From Branchiostoma lanceolatum (lineage: Eukaryota > Chordata > Leptocardii > Amphioxiformes > Branchiostomatidae), in NCBI RefSeq assembly GCF_035083965.1, contig NC_089723.1:2976001-3040000 (forward strand): a stretch of DNA of 64,000 bases, read 5' to 3'. The notes beneath the pieces are model-generated. The model saw nothing but the letters and a program-made list of their open reading frames with translations, was not told where the DNA came from and ran no database searches. Positions 43,900 through 56,118 of the stretch are shown here, piece by piece. Both the position numbers and the translations under genes were made by a program. Numbering within the stretch: position 1 is the first letter of the stretch; every line of letters begins with the position of its first letter.

Positions 43900-44283
43900 T
43901 TGCCAAAATCAACAGCGTTTTCATAGCAAAAAAAACAAACAGTCTGTATAGACAGGCTTTTCGCCCCCAGTTGTACAGACGATCCGCCAACAAACCTAAA
44001 TACCGCGAGTTGCGCGCCTGAGCTGTGAACAAAGCAGGGCGGTTTAGAATGGTGTCACTCGGAACGGTTGAGATCGTTTCAAAAGTAGCCAAACGTGAGG
44101 CGCTACATTACTGCTCAAACACGGGGGCTCGGATGTGATGCTGACATCTCTGCCACATGCACGGGATTATAACACTGACTGCCAGACAGCACGGAGGTTT
44201 ATGATCGCAAACTTTAGGTTTAGAAGCACAGGATTGCTAACTAGAAGACCGCAGCGTTACGTTCAGCAGTGCGGAAACCTGAG
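43900..44283 (+). promoter_or_regulatory. Conserved promoter / non-coding first exon of ASIC-like gene 2
   Basis: Paralogous to 30534-30924, with long identical stretches and small indels. The right edge CCTGAG|GTGAGT is a strong splice donor. Similarity continues past the donor (AAGTTGTACG at about 44302 against 30943), as expected for a duplicated intron. No downstream exon other than the ATG exon at 47419-47560 was recognised. Confidence 0.6.
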
Positions 44284-44939
44284 GTGAGTTTCACATTTCG
44301 CAAGTTGTACGGTATGTGTGCAAGCCCTTGATCTCATTTGTCTGCATTCGATGGAAATTTGAACTATGAGCATTGAAAACTCGTTTTCCTGACGTACCTG
44401 ATAAAAATGATGATTATTGTTTCCCCCCTCCCCCCGAAATATGTCACCGGGTTTCAAGAACATTGCATGCAACAAAAACGTTGACAAGAATGTCAAGGAC
44501 CAATTCTGACAAATTTTCTCCAGCAATGAGCAAAGAATAGGAAATCTCTAAAAAAATGGAGGCCTTTTGTCACGATTGGCGGCTGGATATGTATAAAGTT
44601 CTTCTATGATATAAACATGATACACTTGTAGGACAGACGAACATTTACATCTCCGTTTTTCTTCTTTCTTTAGATTTAAACATTTAATAAAGAAGGACAG
44701 TTATTCCGGCAATACAGATACAGATGCAGAAGCTGATGTTTATATATTAAGTGTTGTTTTCGAGATATGTAACAAATTGATGATATAAACAAGCTTAAGA
44801 AACCTTACGACAAACTTAAGCCACAATCTACCTACGAACATACAACCTTACATGAATACACCATGATGTACATCATGTATGTCTTCATTTTGACTTATTA
44901 TTATGATTGTGCTGATATAGTTTATGAAAAGTTTATTTT

Positions 44940-45066
44940 ATACTCTTCATCCGTGACTCCTCCCCTTCACTTCAACCTTGTTGAAAAGCGGCCTGTGTGA
45001 CCGAACAAGCATCCGAATGTAAATAAAGGCTTAGACTTGACTTGACTTGACTTGACTTGACTTGAG
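44940..45066 (+). mobile_element. Probable LINE 3' tail with (CTTGA)n repeat
   Basis: CCGAATGTAAATAAAGGCTT is followed by repeated ACTTG units (45028-45064). A polyadenylation-like motif directly followed by a simple repeat is typical of CR1/RTE-type ends. No coding part is present. Confidence 0.45.
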
Positions 45067-45566
45067 CTGCAATGTTCAACACGAACAAAAAAGACGCGCT
45101 GAAAATTAGCATTTTTTAATGTATACGTACTAGGTATTTCTTCGTAATGTTTTGACGTTGCTGTGTAAATCTCAAATTGCTGTAACGGTTCCCTTTGACC
45201 TGCATTAAGGTTCCCCCTGACCCGCATTTTTCTCTTGTGTCAACGGGTAACACTATATTTAGGAATCTTATGGTTTTGAAATTCTCGTCTTCCTCCTAAA
45301 TGATTCGCGAAGTTCTAGATTTTCGATGTTCTTGTATATTATACAAAAGTTTGTAAGGAATGGGGGTAAAAGACAAGCTTAAGGCGCATGGTTATATATC
45401 AAAGAAGTTCTCGGTTTCAACGTTATTGGGGACGGGGGCAAACAGCTTGCTGGGGACATAGGCGTGACGGCATATGACCTAGACTAGAGCATTTAATGGC
45501 GGACCATGTCGTCGTCTGGAGAGACAGAGTAGCCTCAGTCCGTGCAAGCCGCCCGACATTATTTCA

Positions 45567-45752
45567 TTTGATTCGATTTGATTTCATCAGAATTGCAACA
45601 GTGGAATACAAGTGGGGCACAGGCAACTATTGTTAGTATATACCCGTTTGTACAGTAGGGTGGAGTGAGGAAAAGTGCCTTTTCCCAAGGGCACAAGATC
45701 GGTGGCGTTAGGGGATTCGAATCCGGGACCTGCCGTTAAGCCACACGACCCC
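45567..45752 (-). mobile_element. SINE in antisense orientation
   Basis: The reverse complement starts GGGGTCGTGTGGCTTAACGG, has the B box GGATTCGAATCCCC, the body block TTGTGCCCTTGGGAAAAGGC and the tail GAAATCAAATCGAATC. About 15 bp between the A and B boxes are missing relative to the other copies. Confidence 0.8.
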
Positions 45753-46840
45753 ACCTAACGACGATGATGTTGATGATTGTGGCAAAGAAACAAGACAGGA
45801 CGTATTGTTTTATAATGTTAGAGTTCTAGTATTTCACGTTGGTGGCCATACTTTAAACTGGGCTTTTTGTGATACCTGGGACTGGGGCTGGGTAGTACTA
45901 GCACACGTCGTTTAGCAGTTATACGACGTCAAAGTGGGCACTTTTAGACCCGCCCTCCAGTCTAGATAGGTTTGATAAAGCACGAGTTCTAGTTTGCCAC
46001 GTTGGAGGCCATACTTAAACGTTGCGTAAAGTTGTGTAAAGACTCGAGACGGACCGCATCGTTCCATTTCCATGCTCATGAAGGTCGTTCTCGTCGACTG
46101 AACCGTCGCCCGGGACAAACAGTAAACGGTGAAACTATAAACCAGAAGGCTAGCACAGGGTCTATGCCCTTTCGACAGCCGAAATTCTTTTGTTTCTGGT
46201 CTTTGTATTTTACGAAATAAATTCTCTCGCCATTGTGGACTATATGTTTTCTGTTGAGCAACATAATTCTGCAACAAAGCGTTAATCATTGGCCTTTATA
46301 GTAGAAATAATCAGGAGCTACTCGAATTTTTGTCTTAAATATAAATTTACCACTTGGATTTCTAGTTATTTGGTTGATTATGGCTAGATTTATGTATCAG
46401 GCACGTTTGTCTGAGTCTGAGTCTTAATCACGTTGCTTTGAGAAATAGGTTTTGCTGCAAACCTATGTTGCGAGTTGGTGCGATATACTCAGAGCCTTCC
46501 AGATTCAGTGTCCGGATACGCCTAGTTCTTTTCGATAAATATGTGAGAATGGTAGGAATCCTTTACACAAATTCTCGCTGGAGGTACAGATTTTGGTTCT
46601 TCGAAGTCGAAGAACGTCTAAAACGTTTGGGAAGAAGTCCACTGTAGACGTGTTGAGCCACTTAAAGAGTATGGCAAGTCTACAAGTCTACCATAGGTGT
46701 AACGCTCTATTTGCCTTCCTTTTCTATTCTATCAATGACAGTAGAAACCTTCGTGTATGAAAGCTCCGGTTCAGAAGAGTATCTGTTACTGTACTAGCAG
46801 AAATAATGACGTTCAGAATAGACCTATTGGACGATCCCTA

Positions 46841-46960
46841 CACACCTGGTGACATCACAACGTCCTCTAGGTCGGTCAAAATATGACGAACACAATCCCG
46901 ACACACCTAGTGACGTCACCATGTCCTCTAGGTCGGTCAAAATGTGACAAACGATGGGAT
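46841..46960. repeat. Two-unit 61-bp repeat containing a CRE-type palindrome
   Basis: CACACCTGGTGACATCAC at 46841 recurs as CACACCTAGTGACGTCAC at 46902, each followed by TGTCCTCTAGGTCGGTCAAA or a close variant. The second unit has TGACGTCA at 46911-46918, the full CREB/ATF palindrome; the first has TGACATCA. Confidence 0.75.
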
Positions 46961-47485
46961 ACTTTTTGTCACTGCTCAAGCATCATATGAAGACCGTCTT
47001 TTCTTTCTTGACTTGTTTGTTGTGACTAAGTTGAATTGCAGTCTATCGTTCAATCTGTCGTTTATTTTCATTGGTTGGGCGAATTTTTCGACGTCCCAAA
47101 AACGAAGTGTTGAGTCACTGTTTTAGTTACGGCAGATGTTTATTTTGTTCAATTCGTAACGATGGCGATGGCACTAGTCTCAGTCCATTCGTTGACCCTA
47201 TTATTGTCGCTAAATTATCCATGAACTACCTTTAAGCTTAAATGAGACTGGGCCGCACTTGATACCTTTTCTTTAGTTTGTTTGCTTTTCTTGGTTGAGT
47301 CCGGCAAAGCTGCCAGCTGGTCAAAACACTAAGCGTTCATTTAGGACACCCCAATAGCCACAGGAATTACGTCCAAGCAGGTACCTTTGACAAATCCAAA
47401 GTTTTTACATTCTCACAGTCGAGAGAAGAAGAAGACAGCTTTGGTGCGGTTTTCTCGTTCGTTCCGTAAGGACTACGTGTACGCC

Positions 47486-50400
47486 ATGACTTCGGAGGAT
47501 GAGAAAGAGTCCCCAGAGAAAGAGTTCGCGTCCAACACGACTCTACACGGACTCAGTCGGGTAGGTGTTTTATTTTGTCTTAGAGAAAACGTTTAAGGGC
47601 GGGTTAGCGAAATATGTTTTGTTTCGGTATTGTGTTCGTGTAAACGTTTGAAAAGGACTTTCCCCCAAGAGGCATTTCAGTGCCATTTTGAAAATTTTGA
47701 GGCATCGAGAATCTTCAAAAATTAAGTCATTTTCTGTCTTGCATCTGGGATTATTGTACAAAGAAGTATTTTCAAAATCAACATGAAAAATTTATACCAA
47801 TCACTATCCTAAAGAGAAGCTATTCTACTCATGTATTGATAAACATTGACCTCGCTTTTTGTCTCCATAATCTTGGTCGCATGATTTGCATTGAAAGTAC
47901 AAAATATTTTGACTACTAGCAAGTCGACATTTTGCTAATCTTGATGGAAGATACATATATTTCAAAGGCGATTATAATGCACCAAAGCACAGATCCCGTT
48001 AACTATACCGTACCTGTTAATTTCCTTGCAAACTGCTACTGGTGTTTCAAATGTTGAATTTTTACAGTCTTTCCTCATGTTGTTCCTTCTCTACCCCCAG
48101 ATTGTGATCGCCCCCAGCATCTACTTCCGGGTCCTGTGGGTTCTCGCCATCCTCTGTTCCTACGCTGGCTTCGCGTACATGTTCAGCTCCATGTATGTAT
48201 CCAACATGATGCATGTAGTAAGCCCTCCTTACAAATACGCAGGGATAAAAGGCTCTAAGTGTACATTTGTAGATACACGGAAGGACAAGTACGTACTAGA
48301 TACATTTATACATACATACATACATACATACATACATACATACATACATACATGCATATTTACATATATACATACATACAGACATATGCATAATACGTAC
48401 ATACAAAGTATAGATAGAAATATGGAAAGACAGATAGACGGACAGAGGGAAAAAGATAGATAGATAGATAGATAGATACTAGATAGATATATCTATAGAT
48501 TGACTGATTAATTGATTGCCATACAGAGAGATAAATAGACATGTTAGACTAGTGCATTTAAACAAAGTAGCCTGCGTTTTATCATACTAATAGATAAATG
48601 AATCAATATTGTCCGTAATCATATTTACACAAGGGCGACACTGCGATATTGCTTAGTTCTCTCTTATGTAAAAGATATGATAAGTTATAACATATCCTTC
48701 CGCGCCCTTCAGGATTATGGACTATTTTGACTACTCCACCATCACCGATACGGCACTAGAGTTCACAGCCGCGTCACCGTTTCCGGCCGTCACAATCTGC
48801 AACATGAACAAGTACGTAACATCTACTGACATAATTCCTACCTACATACCTACCTAGTCCCTTACATAATTCCGCCAGGGTACATAAGTCCGCCAACGTA
48901 CATAATTCCGCCAGGGTACATAATTCCGCCAGGGTATATAATTCCTAGCCTCTACTCCGCGCACGTGCATCGCCTATTGTGCTTCACTGTATAGCGGACT
49001 ACCTATGGCATTCTATTCACTCTATCTGGCCGATTTCTACTAATTTCCCAGCGATCGCACGGAGCCTGGTAGAGTCTACATAATTCCGCCAGGGTGCAAA
49101 ATCATGCCAGGGTACATAATTCCGCCACCCTGAAAAGATACGCCCAAACAAATCTCCAACCCAACGTCCCCTAGTATAATGCATTCCTGTATATCTAAAC
49201 TGTGTATACGGGTAAGCTGGACTTGAGTTACCCCCCACCCCCGTCCTATTTCTCCTTATTACTTGAAGTGGAAATAGATCGAGAATACTGATTGCTTTAT
49301 TAGCAGACCTTTTATTCTTCTGTGTATTCTATTCGTATCATCTATGCAACGCATGCCTACGTTGAATACTGTTATACTGTTGTCTGTTTTGATTGTAATC
49401 CTTCACCTAAGGATATGCAATCATCAATCGACCTGAATTATACAAATAACACCATCCTGCGCTTCCTGATTGGCATGTTACAACATTCATTCATTCATTC
49501 ATTCATTCATCCATTCATTCATAATTTGATTGATTGATTGATAATTTGATTGGTTGATTGATTGATTCATAAATTCATAAATTCATTCATAAATTGATTG
49601 ATAATTTGATTGATAAATTGATTAATTAATCCATTCATTCGTTCATTCATTAACTCGTTCGTTCTGTTCGCGCAGGTTCGATTCCGACAAACTAACGTTA
49701 GCAGAGCGGTCTTACTTGTCTCCGTACATTTATGGCTCACAATTGGACATCCCAACCCTCCTGTCCATGGGAATACAGTCTGATGCATCCGTCAACTCCA
49801 CGCTTACGGTAAGAAGGAATCCAACTTTAAACGAGCCCACTCTAATACAACGTTAATGAAGTCATAAAGTATGTTTACGTATTGGGGACACATGGGAAGG
49901 GTCTGCAAGGGTTTAGTGAGTATCATATAGCTTTACAAAACATACCTTATATACTTAATAACAAGTGGAATTTTGTAAAAAAAAAGTCGGCAAATAACAC
50001 TCCCTCTCAGAGTTTAGGACTCCTTTAAGCGTTGATTATAATTGGTCGCTTTTTGCTATCTTTGAAACTTTGAAACTTTCTTGTCAAACTAGCTTAGCAC
50101 TCTTTCAGACAGACTGAATTGCGCAGATTCAAGGTTTGTCAATACTAAAACATCATCATAGTTAATATAACAATACAAATTTACACAAGATAGTTAAAAC
50201 TCAACATCACAACATAGAAACATTGAGTTTGTGGACATTGAATGTACTGCATAGTTCTTTGAATAAAAGCGTCTATTTCTGTTTGTTAATATTCTCATCG
50301 TTGAAGGGTATAAGACCCCAATGACATCAAGAGTAAGAATTTCCTAAAATTACATAAACCATAATACTATTCTTAAATAACATAGAAATTGTCACAAAAT

Positions 50401-53400
50401 ATTCACACTTTGGATGTTATTAGACATCGAACCATCAAAACATCATACCTCCAGCTTTTGATTCCTCCCACCAAGTAATTCCTTTAAACAGTGACTTGCC
50501 CACTCATGTCACAATGAACTGTAGGCCGATTTGGAACTTTGCACTGCGCGTCGGGAAGAACGTTATATTTACAAGCAAAGAAAATAGATATTGTCATGTC
50601 TTTTGATTGAATGTTATCACGATGATTAAGCACTGTTTGCTCATCGAATAATGTTTTTCACAAGCCGTGGTGTAAGGTTCTGAACCGGCTGCCGTGTTCA
50701 TTGCAATTGTGTCGCCATGAGTGGGCATTTGTCACTGATTAATGTGATCACCTGGTGAGAAGATCAGATAAGAATAAAGAGCTGGATCCATGGATTTCTG
50801 ATGGTTCAATATTAGATAACATCAGAAGGGTGTGTATTTGTTTAAACATTTATATTCTTGGAATGGTGCTACTCCTACTTCAGACAATAAAACATGTTTG
50901 TATTTTGGTGTCTTATGCACTTTAAGTGTTATTTACAAATTAGTTGTATGCCCTCCTCGACTGCTAGATTTTCCACTGAAAAGTCACAACAGAACGCCCT
51001 GTTGTGTGCCAATTTGCACATCCTCTTCTAGCAGGCCAGATTCGCTCGGCACGCTACCTCACAGCATCGGCCCTGCTCTTCTGACCCCCGATTTCGTGAA
51101 TCAGTTTTGGGACCCCCATAGAATGTCATCTATATAATCAAATTAACATGGCCTAAGAGTAAAATCCTGTCCTTTTTCACTTCAAGTAACTGACGCAATG
51201 ATACTCGTTGATTTTTTTTTGACGAAACAGAACGTAACATTAGAAGACATGGTGTTCCAAAACGGCTTCGACATCAACCCCGATCGCATGGCACTTTGCT
51301 TCTGGAGAACAGCTAACTGCAGCTACGTGGTAAGTCGGTAGGGGGCACTGCACCTTAGGCTTGTATTGTCAACTCGTAAATAAACTGTGTTGTGCACCTG
51401 TTCATTTCACTCATTGACAAATTGCAACAGCGAGCACGATAGAAATCTAGCAATCTAAAATTCCATTCAAATTTCATTCAAGCTGCCTAAATTTCCTTTG
51501 GAGATTCCTGGGACTGGGAGTGAAGCACGTCCCCCCCCCTTTATATCTTCCAAACAGTTTGGTGTAAATTTGCAGGGATGGTGTACATGCAAATATTTTC
51601 AACAATATGACGTATTTTAACGTAATTATGACGTCGTTGGTGTAATTTTATTGCTAAAACCTTCTGAATAGGGAATTCCCGTAATACCTATAGGTATTAA
51701 ACAAAACGTTAACAAAAAAGGTTTCGTATTGATACTCAAGTCTGCTAAGACTTTTGTTGTCAATGGTAATAGTGTTGACGTCATAGAATGACATCATATG
51801 CATCAGCTATGATTTCGGATCCGCCATCTTGGATCGGCAATCTTGATTTTTTTTTTAGATTGACTTTTTTTCATTATATAACCCGAATGTACAATGCAGA
51901 TGGATTTTGTTTGTTAAATGAATTGTTACAAGATAGTAACTAAATTTAAGTGACAATAACCTGATTAAACCTTCGCTTATGACATAGGGTACATCGCTTA
52001 GTCCGCCATCTTGGATTTTGACCAATGACGTCACGCCACCTAACATTTGTTGTTATCTCATCCATTACATGTTTACCTCGCAGCATTTAATCGGTGTCTC
52101 TATTTTTCATTCATGCAGAACTTCACTCATTCCTACACCTCCTTTGGCAACTGTTACACCTTCAACTCCAACAAGTCCAACACGCTCTGGCAGGTCATGG
52201 AAGGATACGGGAACGGCGTCATGATTTTTGTCGACCTGAGAGTGGTGATTGCTAGTTCTCATTTAAGTGTGCACATTTTGTTATCTCCGTTACCGTTAGA
52301 AGTAAGACATTCCTGACATTAAGATATGCCACGTATAAGGTATCAAGCTGCCGTTTCTAAAAAGTAGAAAAGTTCGTCATAAAAACTACAGTTTGAAATC
52401 TTATTGGAGGCATATCCTAATGCCAGGAACGTCTTATTTCAATCGGTAACGGATATTACAAAATGTGTACATTTAAATGAGAACGAGTGAATACGTTAGC
52501 GCTAATACATAGCCTCTATCAGGCTCCAGACGTGGCTTGAAAGAGTAGAAATCGGCCGAATAGAGAAGCTGGCCAGCCGATAGATACAATTTGACACGTC
52601 AACTTTTTGGCCAATTTCTACTCAGTCACATCTTGAGCCTGGTAAAGGCTACTTATTCCACATTTGAATCTTGCTATACGGTGCTCAAACGTATGGCTCT
52701 ATCTAAGCTACATGTATTCGTAACTGTAATGCTATACATAGATAGGAACATTCGCGACATTGGGACAGGCGTTATTCATGGCTGGGGTATCATTTATCTG
52801 CCTTTACGTCAACATTGATTGATTGATTGATATATTGATTGATTGGTTGGTTGGTTGGTTGTGTATCGATCGATCGATAGCTTAATTGATTGTGTTCGAT
52901 TTATTGATTAATTTGTTGATCGATCGATTGGTTTATTTATCTGTTGATACATTGATCGGTTTATCAATACTTGAATTTCTCCTTCAGTCTGAGTACACGG
53001 AAAATTACTTCAGGGGCGGAAACTCCGAAGTCGGACTGAAGGTCCTGGTGCACGACCAAGACGAGCCGCCCATGATAGACACTCAGGGCATCGCCCTCGC
53101 GCCGGGCAACCACGCTTTCATCAGCGTCAAGCGGACACTGGTAATACTTCGGCCCCATTTCAAAATCTTATTTGCATAATTACTTACCGAAAATTGACCA
53201 AAAAAACTACGTGAAACTGAAGATATGTCACGGACTTCGAACTGTTAGTTAAACCCTTAAGCTGCCAGTCCCGACTTAATTAGGGATACAGAAATATGCC
53301 TTGTGTGCTGGACCCGGTTATAACCGGGATAGGGTATTCCCCAGAACAAAACAGCTTTGCGTGCGTGTAGCGCGCGAAGCCGGGAAGTTAGGGGAATTAG

Positions 53401-55222
53401 CGCCGCCGGGTTTTTCGCGGGTTTCGTGAGGGAGGTCAGGGGTCAAACATTTTTGATTTTTACTTGGCTAAAAAACCTGGCAGCTTAAGGGTTAAGGTGT
53501 CTCATTCTATTGTTTTATTACCACCGTCAAAATGATCGTCAGGCATAATTCAAATTGTCTCTCATTAACCCATTTTCTCCGCCACAGTACCAAAACCACG
53601 CCCCTCCGTGGGGGGTCTGCCAGGACCTGCAGCTGGAGTACTACGACACCTACACCTTACCTGCCTGTTACCTGGAGTGCAGGAGTAACTACATTGCTGC
53701 CAACTGCAGCTGTCGGCCATTCTTCTTGCCAGGTATCGTTAAGTTCATCCTTAATCTTAAGTGAACGATAAACAAGATAAGACGCTAAGCTTTAGAGAAT
53801 CTTCACACTGTTAATTCTAGTATTTTACCTGATGTAAAAGAACGGATCCGGGCCAAAACAATCGAAACTTTTCTAATCTTGTTCAACTCCAAGAAGAGAT
53901 CATCTGCAGCTGGTTACAGAAGAGAACATCACCAAAGTTCCCAAAAATAGCAAACGTTTCCGTTGCTTGTAAAATTAAAATGTTAAAATGTTTTTAAAAA
54001 TACCCCAAAAATCAAAATTAGAATGAAATCAAAATCCCTGTGTAATTATGAACTAAAAATTGGAATTAAAATTAAAGTGAAATTTTAAGTCAGTAAAGTG
54101 AAATTTTAAGTTGAAGTTAAAATTGAAATTGTAATCGAAATCGAAATTAGAACTAGAACTAGAACTAGAATTGAACTAGAACTAGAACTAGAATTAGAAT
54201 TAGAATTAATCATTCGTGCGTGTGAGATGTTTTCATTACCATTGACAGGAACAGTGCCCTTCTGCACCCCAGCTGAGATGGCCGGCTGTGTCAGACATGT
54301 AGTAAGTGAGTATCGTTTCTTACAGCTTGGGATACAGATAGTGTATGCTTACAATATCTAACGCCAGCTCAATCAGTGACATCGTGTACTGTCAAAGTAC
54401 CAGAGTTGCCAACCTGGAAGTGAAGTGTTCAAAAGTTACCCCCCCCCCTACTATCGTAGAGTGGAACTGGCTGCCATTAACTTTATTAGGGACGTACTAA
54501 CTAGACAGGTTTACACAGTGCACACTCCGAGTGTGCTTGGAGATGCACGTGTAAACCCAGCCACGCACACAGATACAGAAGCTGGTGTGCATGGTACCCC
54601 GAAGGACAGTTATACCGGCTGTACAGATACATTTTTTTTCTTTTCTTTATACCTGTATGATATCATGGTAAGAAAGGAGCTCGACGTCAGATAATAGTAG
54701 ATGCATTCCAATGTCAATGTTAGCCTGAAACTGGTAAATTACATATTGTAATGAAAAATAAAACTGTTCTTCAACTCAAAAAAATCGACTCACTGGGAAT
54801 ATTCGACCGAATCACCCGAGTCTTTATCAGCTATCTGACCCGAGTGCTGTAGGCACGTGATTTTACACGTGTGACGTCAGCACAAGGGTTAAAGTTCATT
54901 GGAAGTCGGTACCGTCCCCCGTCCCGTCCTGGTTGAGAGATGTTAATATTCATGCATTTCTTACAGGTAGAGTGATCGGTGGGGAACTGGAGTGTAACTG
55001 CCCCGTACCCTGCAGTATGACCAAGTATAGCACCTCTGTGTCCTACGCGGGGTGGCCCAACATAAATACCGGAAACCAAATCGTCCAAGACTACGGCCTT
55101 ACTAAAGACTACATGAAGTAAGTTTGTGTATCCTGCACTTCTAGCTAAGGAACACATTAGATACTTACAGAACATTCACGCGCAACGCATATACGCACAT
55201 ACAAAAATCACACACACGCACG

Positions 55223-55275
<53 letters not shown>

Positions 55276-56085
55276 AAAACATACATGTTCATGCATGCAC
55301 ACAAATACACAAGCATACACACACAGACACATATAATAGACATACGCACACACGCCTACACACACATAACTGTCACACACACACACACACAGACAAACAC
55401 AGACACACACACACATACACATACATACCTACATACATACATACATACATACACACATGCATACATTCATACATACATACATACATACATACATACATAC
55501 ATGCTGTCCCTGTTTGGAATCCCGGACTTACTAAAAACCAGTCATCCCGTCTAGAGACCATTCAACGCCGTGCTTGCCGCATCATTCTGGGTAAGAAGTA
55601 CACCCACTACTCGGAAGCCCTCACTCAACTCAGACTACCCACCCTTGAATCCAGGAGGGAACAACTATGCAAGAAGTTCGGACTGAAACTCCTGAAATCG
55701 GCTTTCAGAGACTGGCTTCCCCAGTCCCGGGGTGAAGCCAGTGGTCGGCTAACGCGGACTAGCCACAAACTGAACTCTATATACACACGAACTGAGCGCT
55801 ACCGCAACAGTCCGATACCCTACATTACCACTGTTTTGAATAAGGAATTGTGACCGTTAACACGAATATTTTGTTGTTGATTTCAATGTTGATATATTAT
55901 ATTATATTAGGATAGATTTTAAAGATTCCTTGCCAATTTTAACGATCTTTAACCGCAATAATTGTTATGTAAATTTATTACGATGGAGTGCCCTTGATAT
56001 GTTATACTTTTAAAACGTTGTAAAGTCCGGAATCAATTCAGCCGCGGCTGCCATTTCTTGACTTGTATTATGCAATAAACCAGTA

Positions 56086-56118
<33 letters not shown>

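Larger units (their letters stand above)
45070..47400. other. First intron region of ASIC-like gene 2
   Basis: If the block ending at 44283 is a true first exon, this is intron. Sequence at 45122-45250 resembles 31200-31350 upstream of gene 1 (AAATCTCAAATTGCTGTAAC against AAATCTCAAATGGCTGGAAC), so it shares ancestry. Apart from the antisense SINE and a small tandem repeat I see nothing else. Confidence 0.4.
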
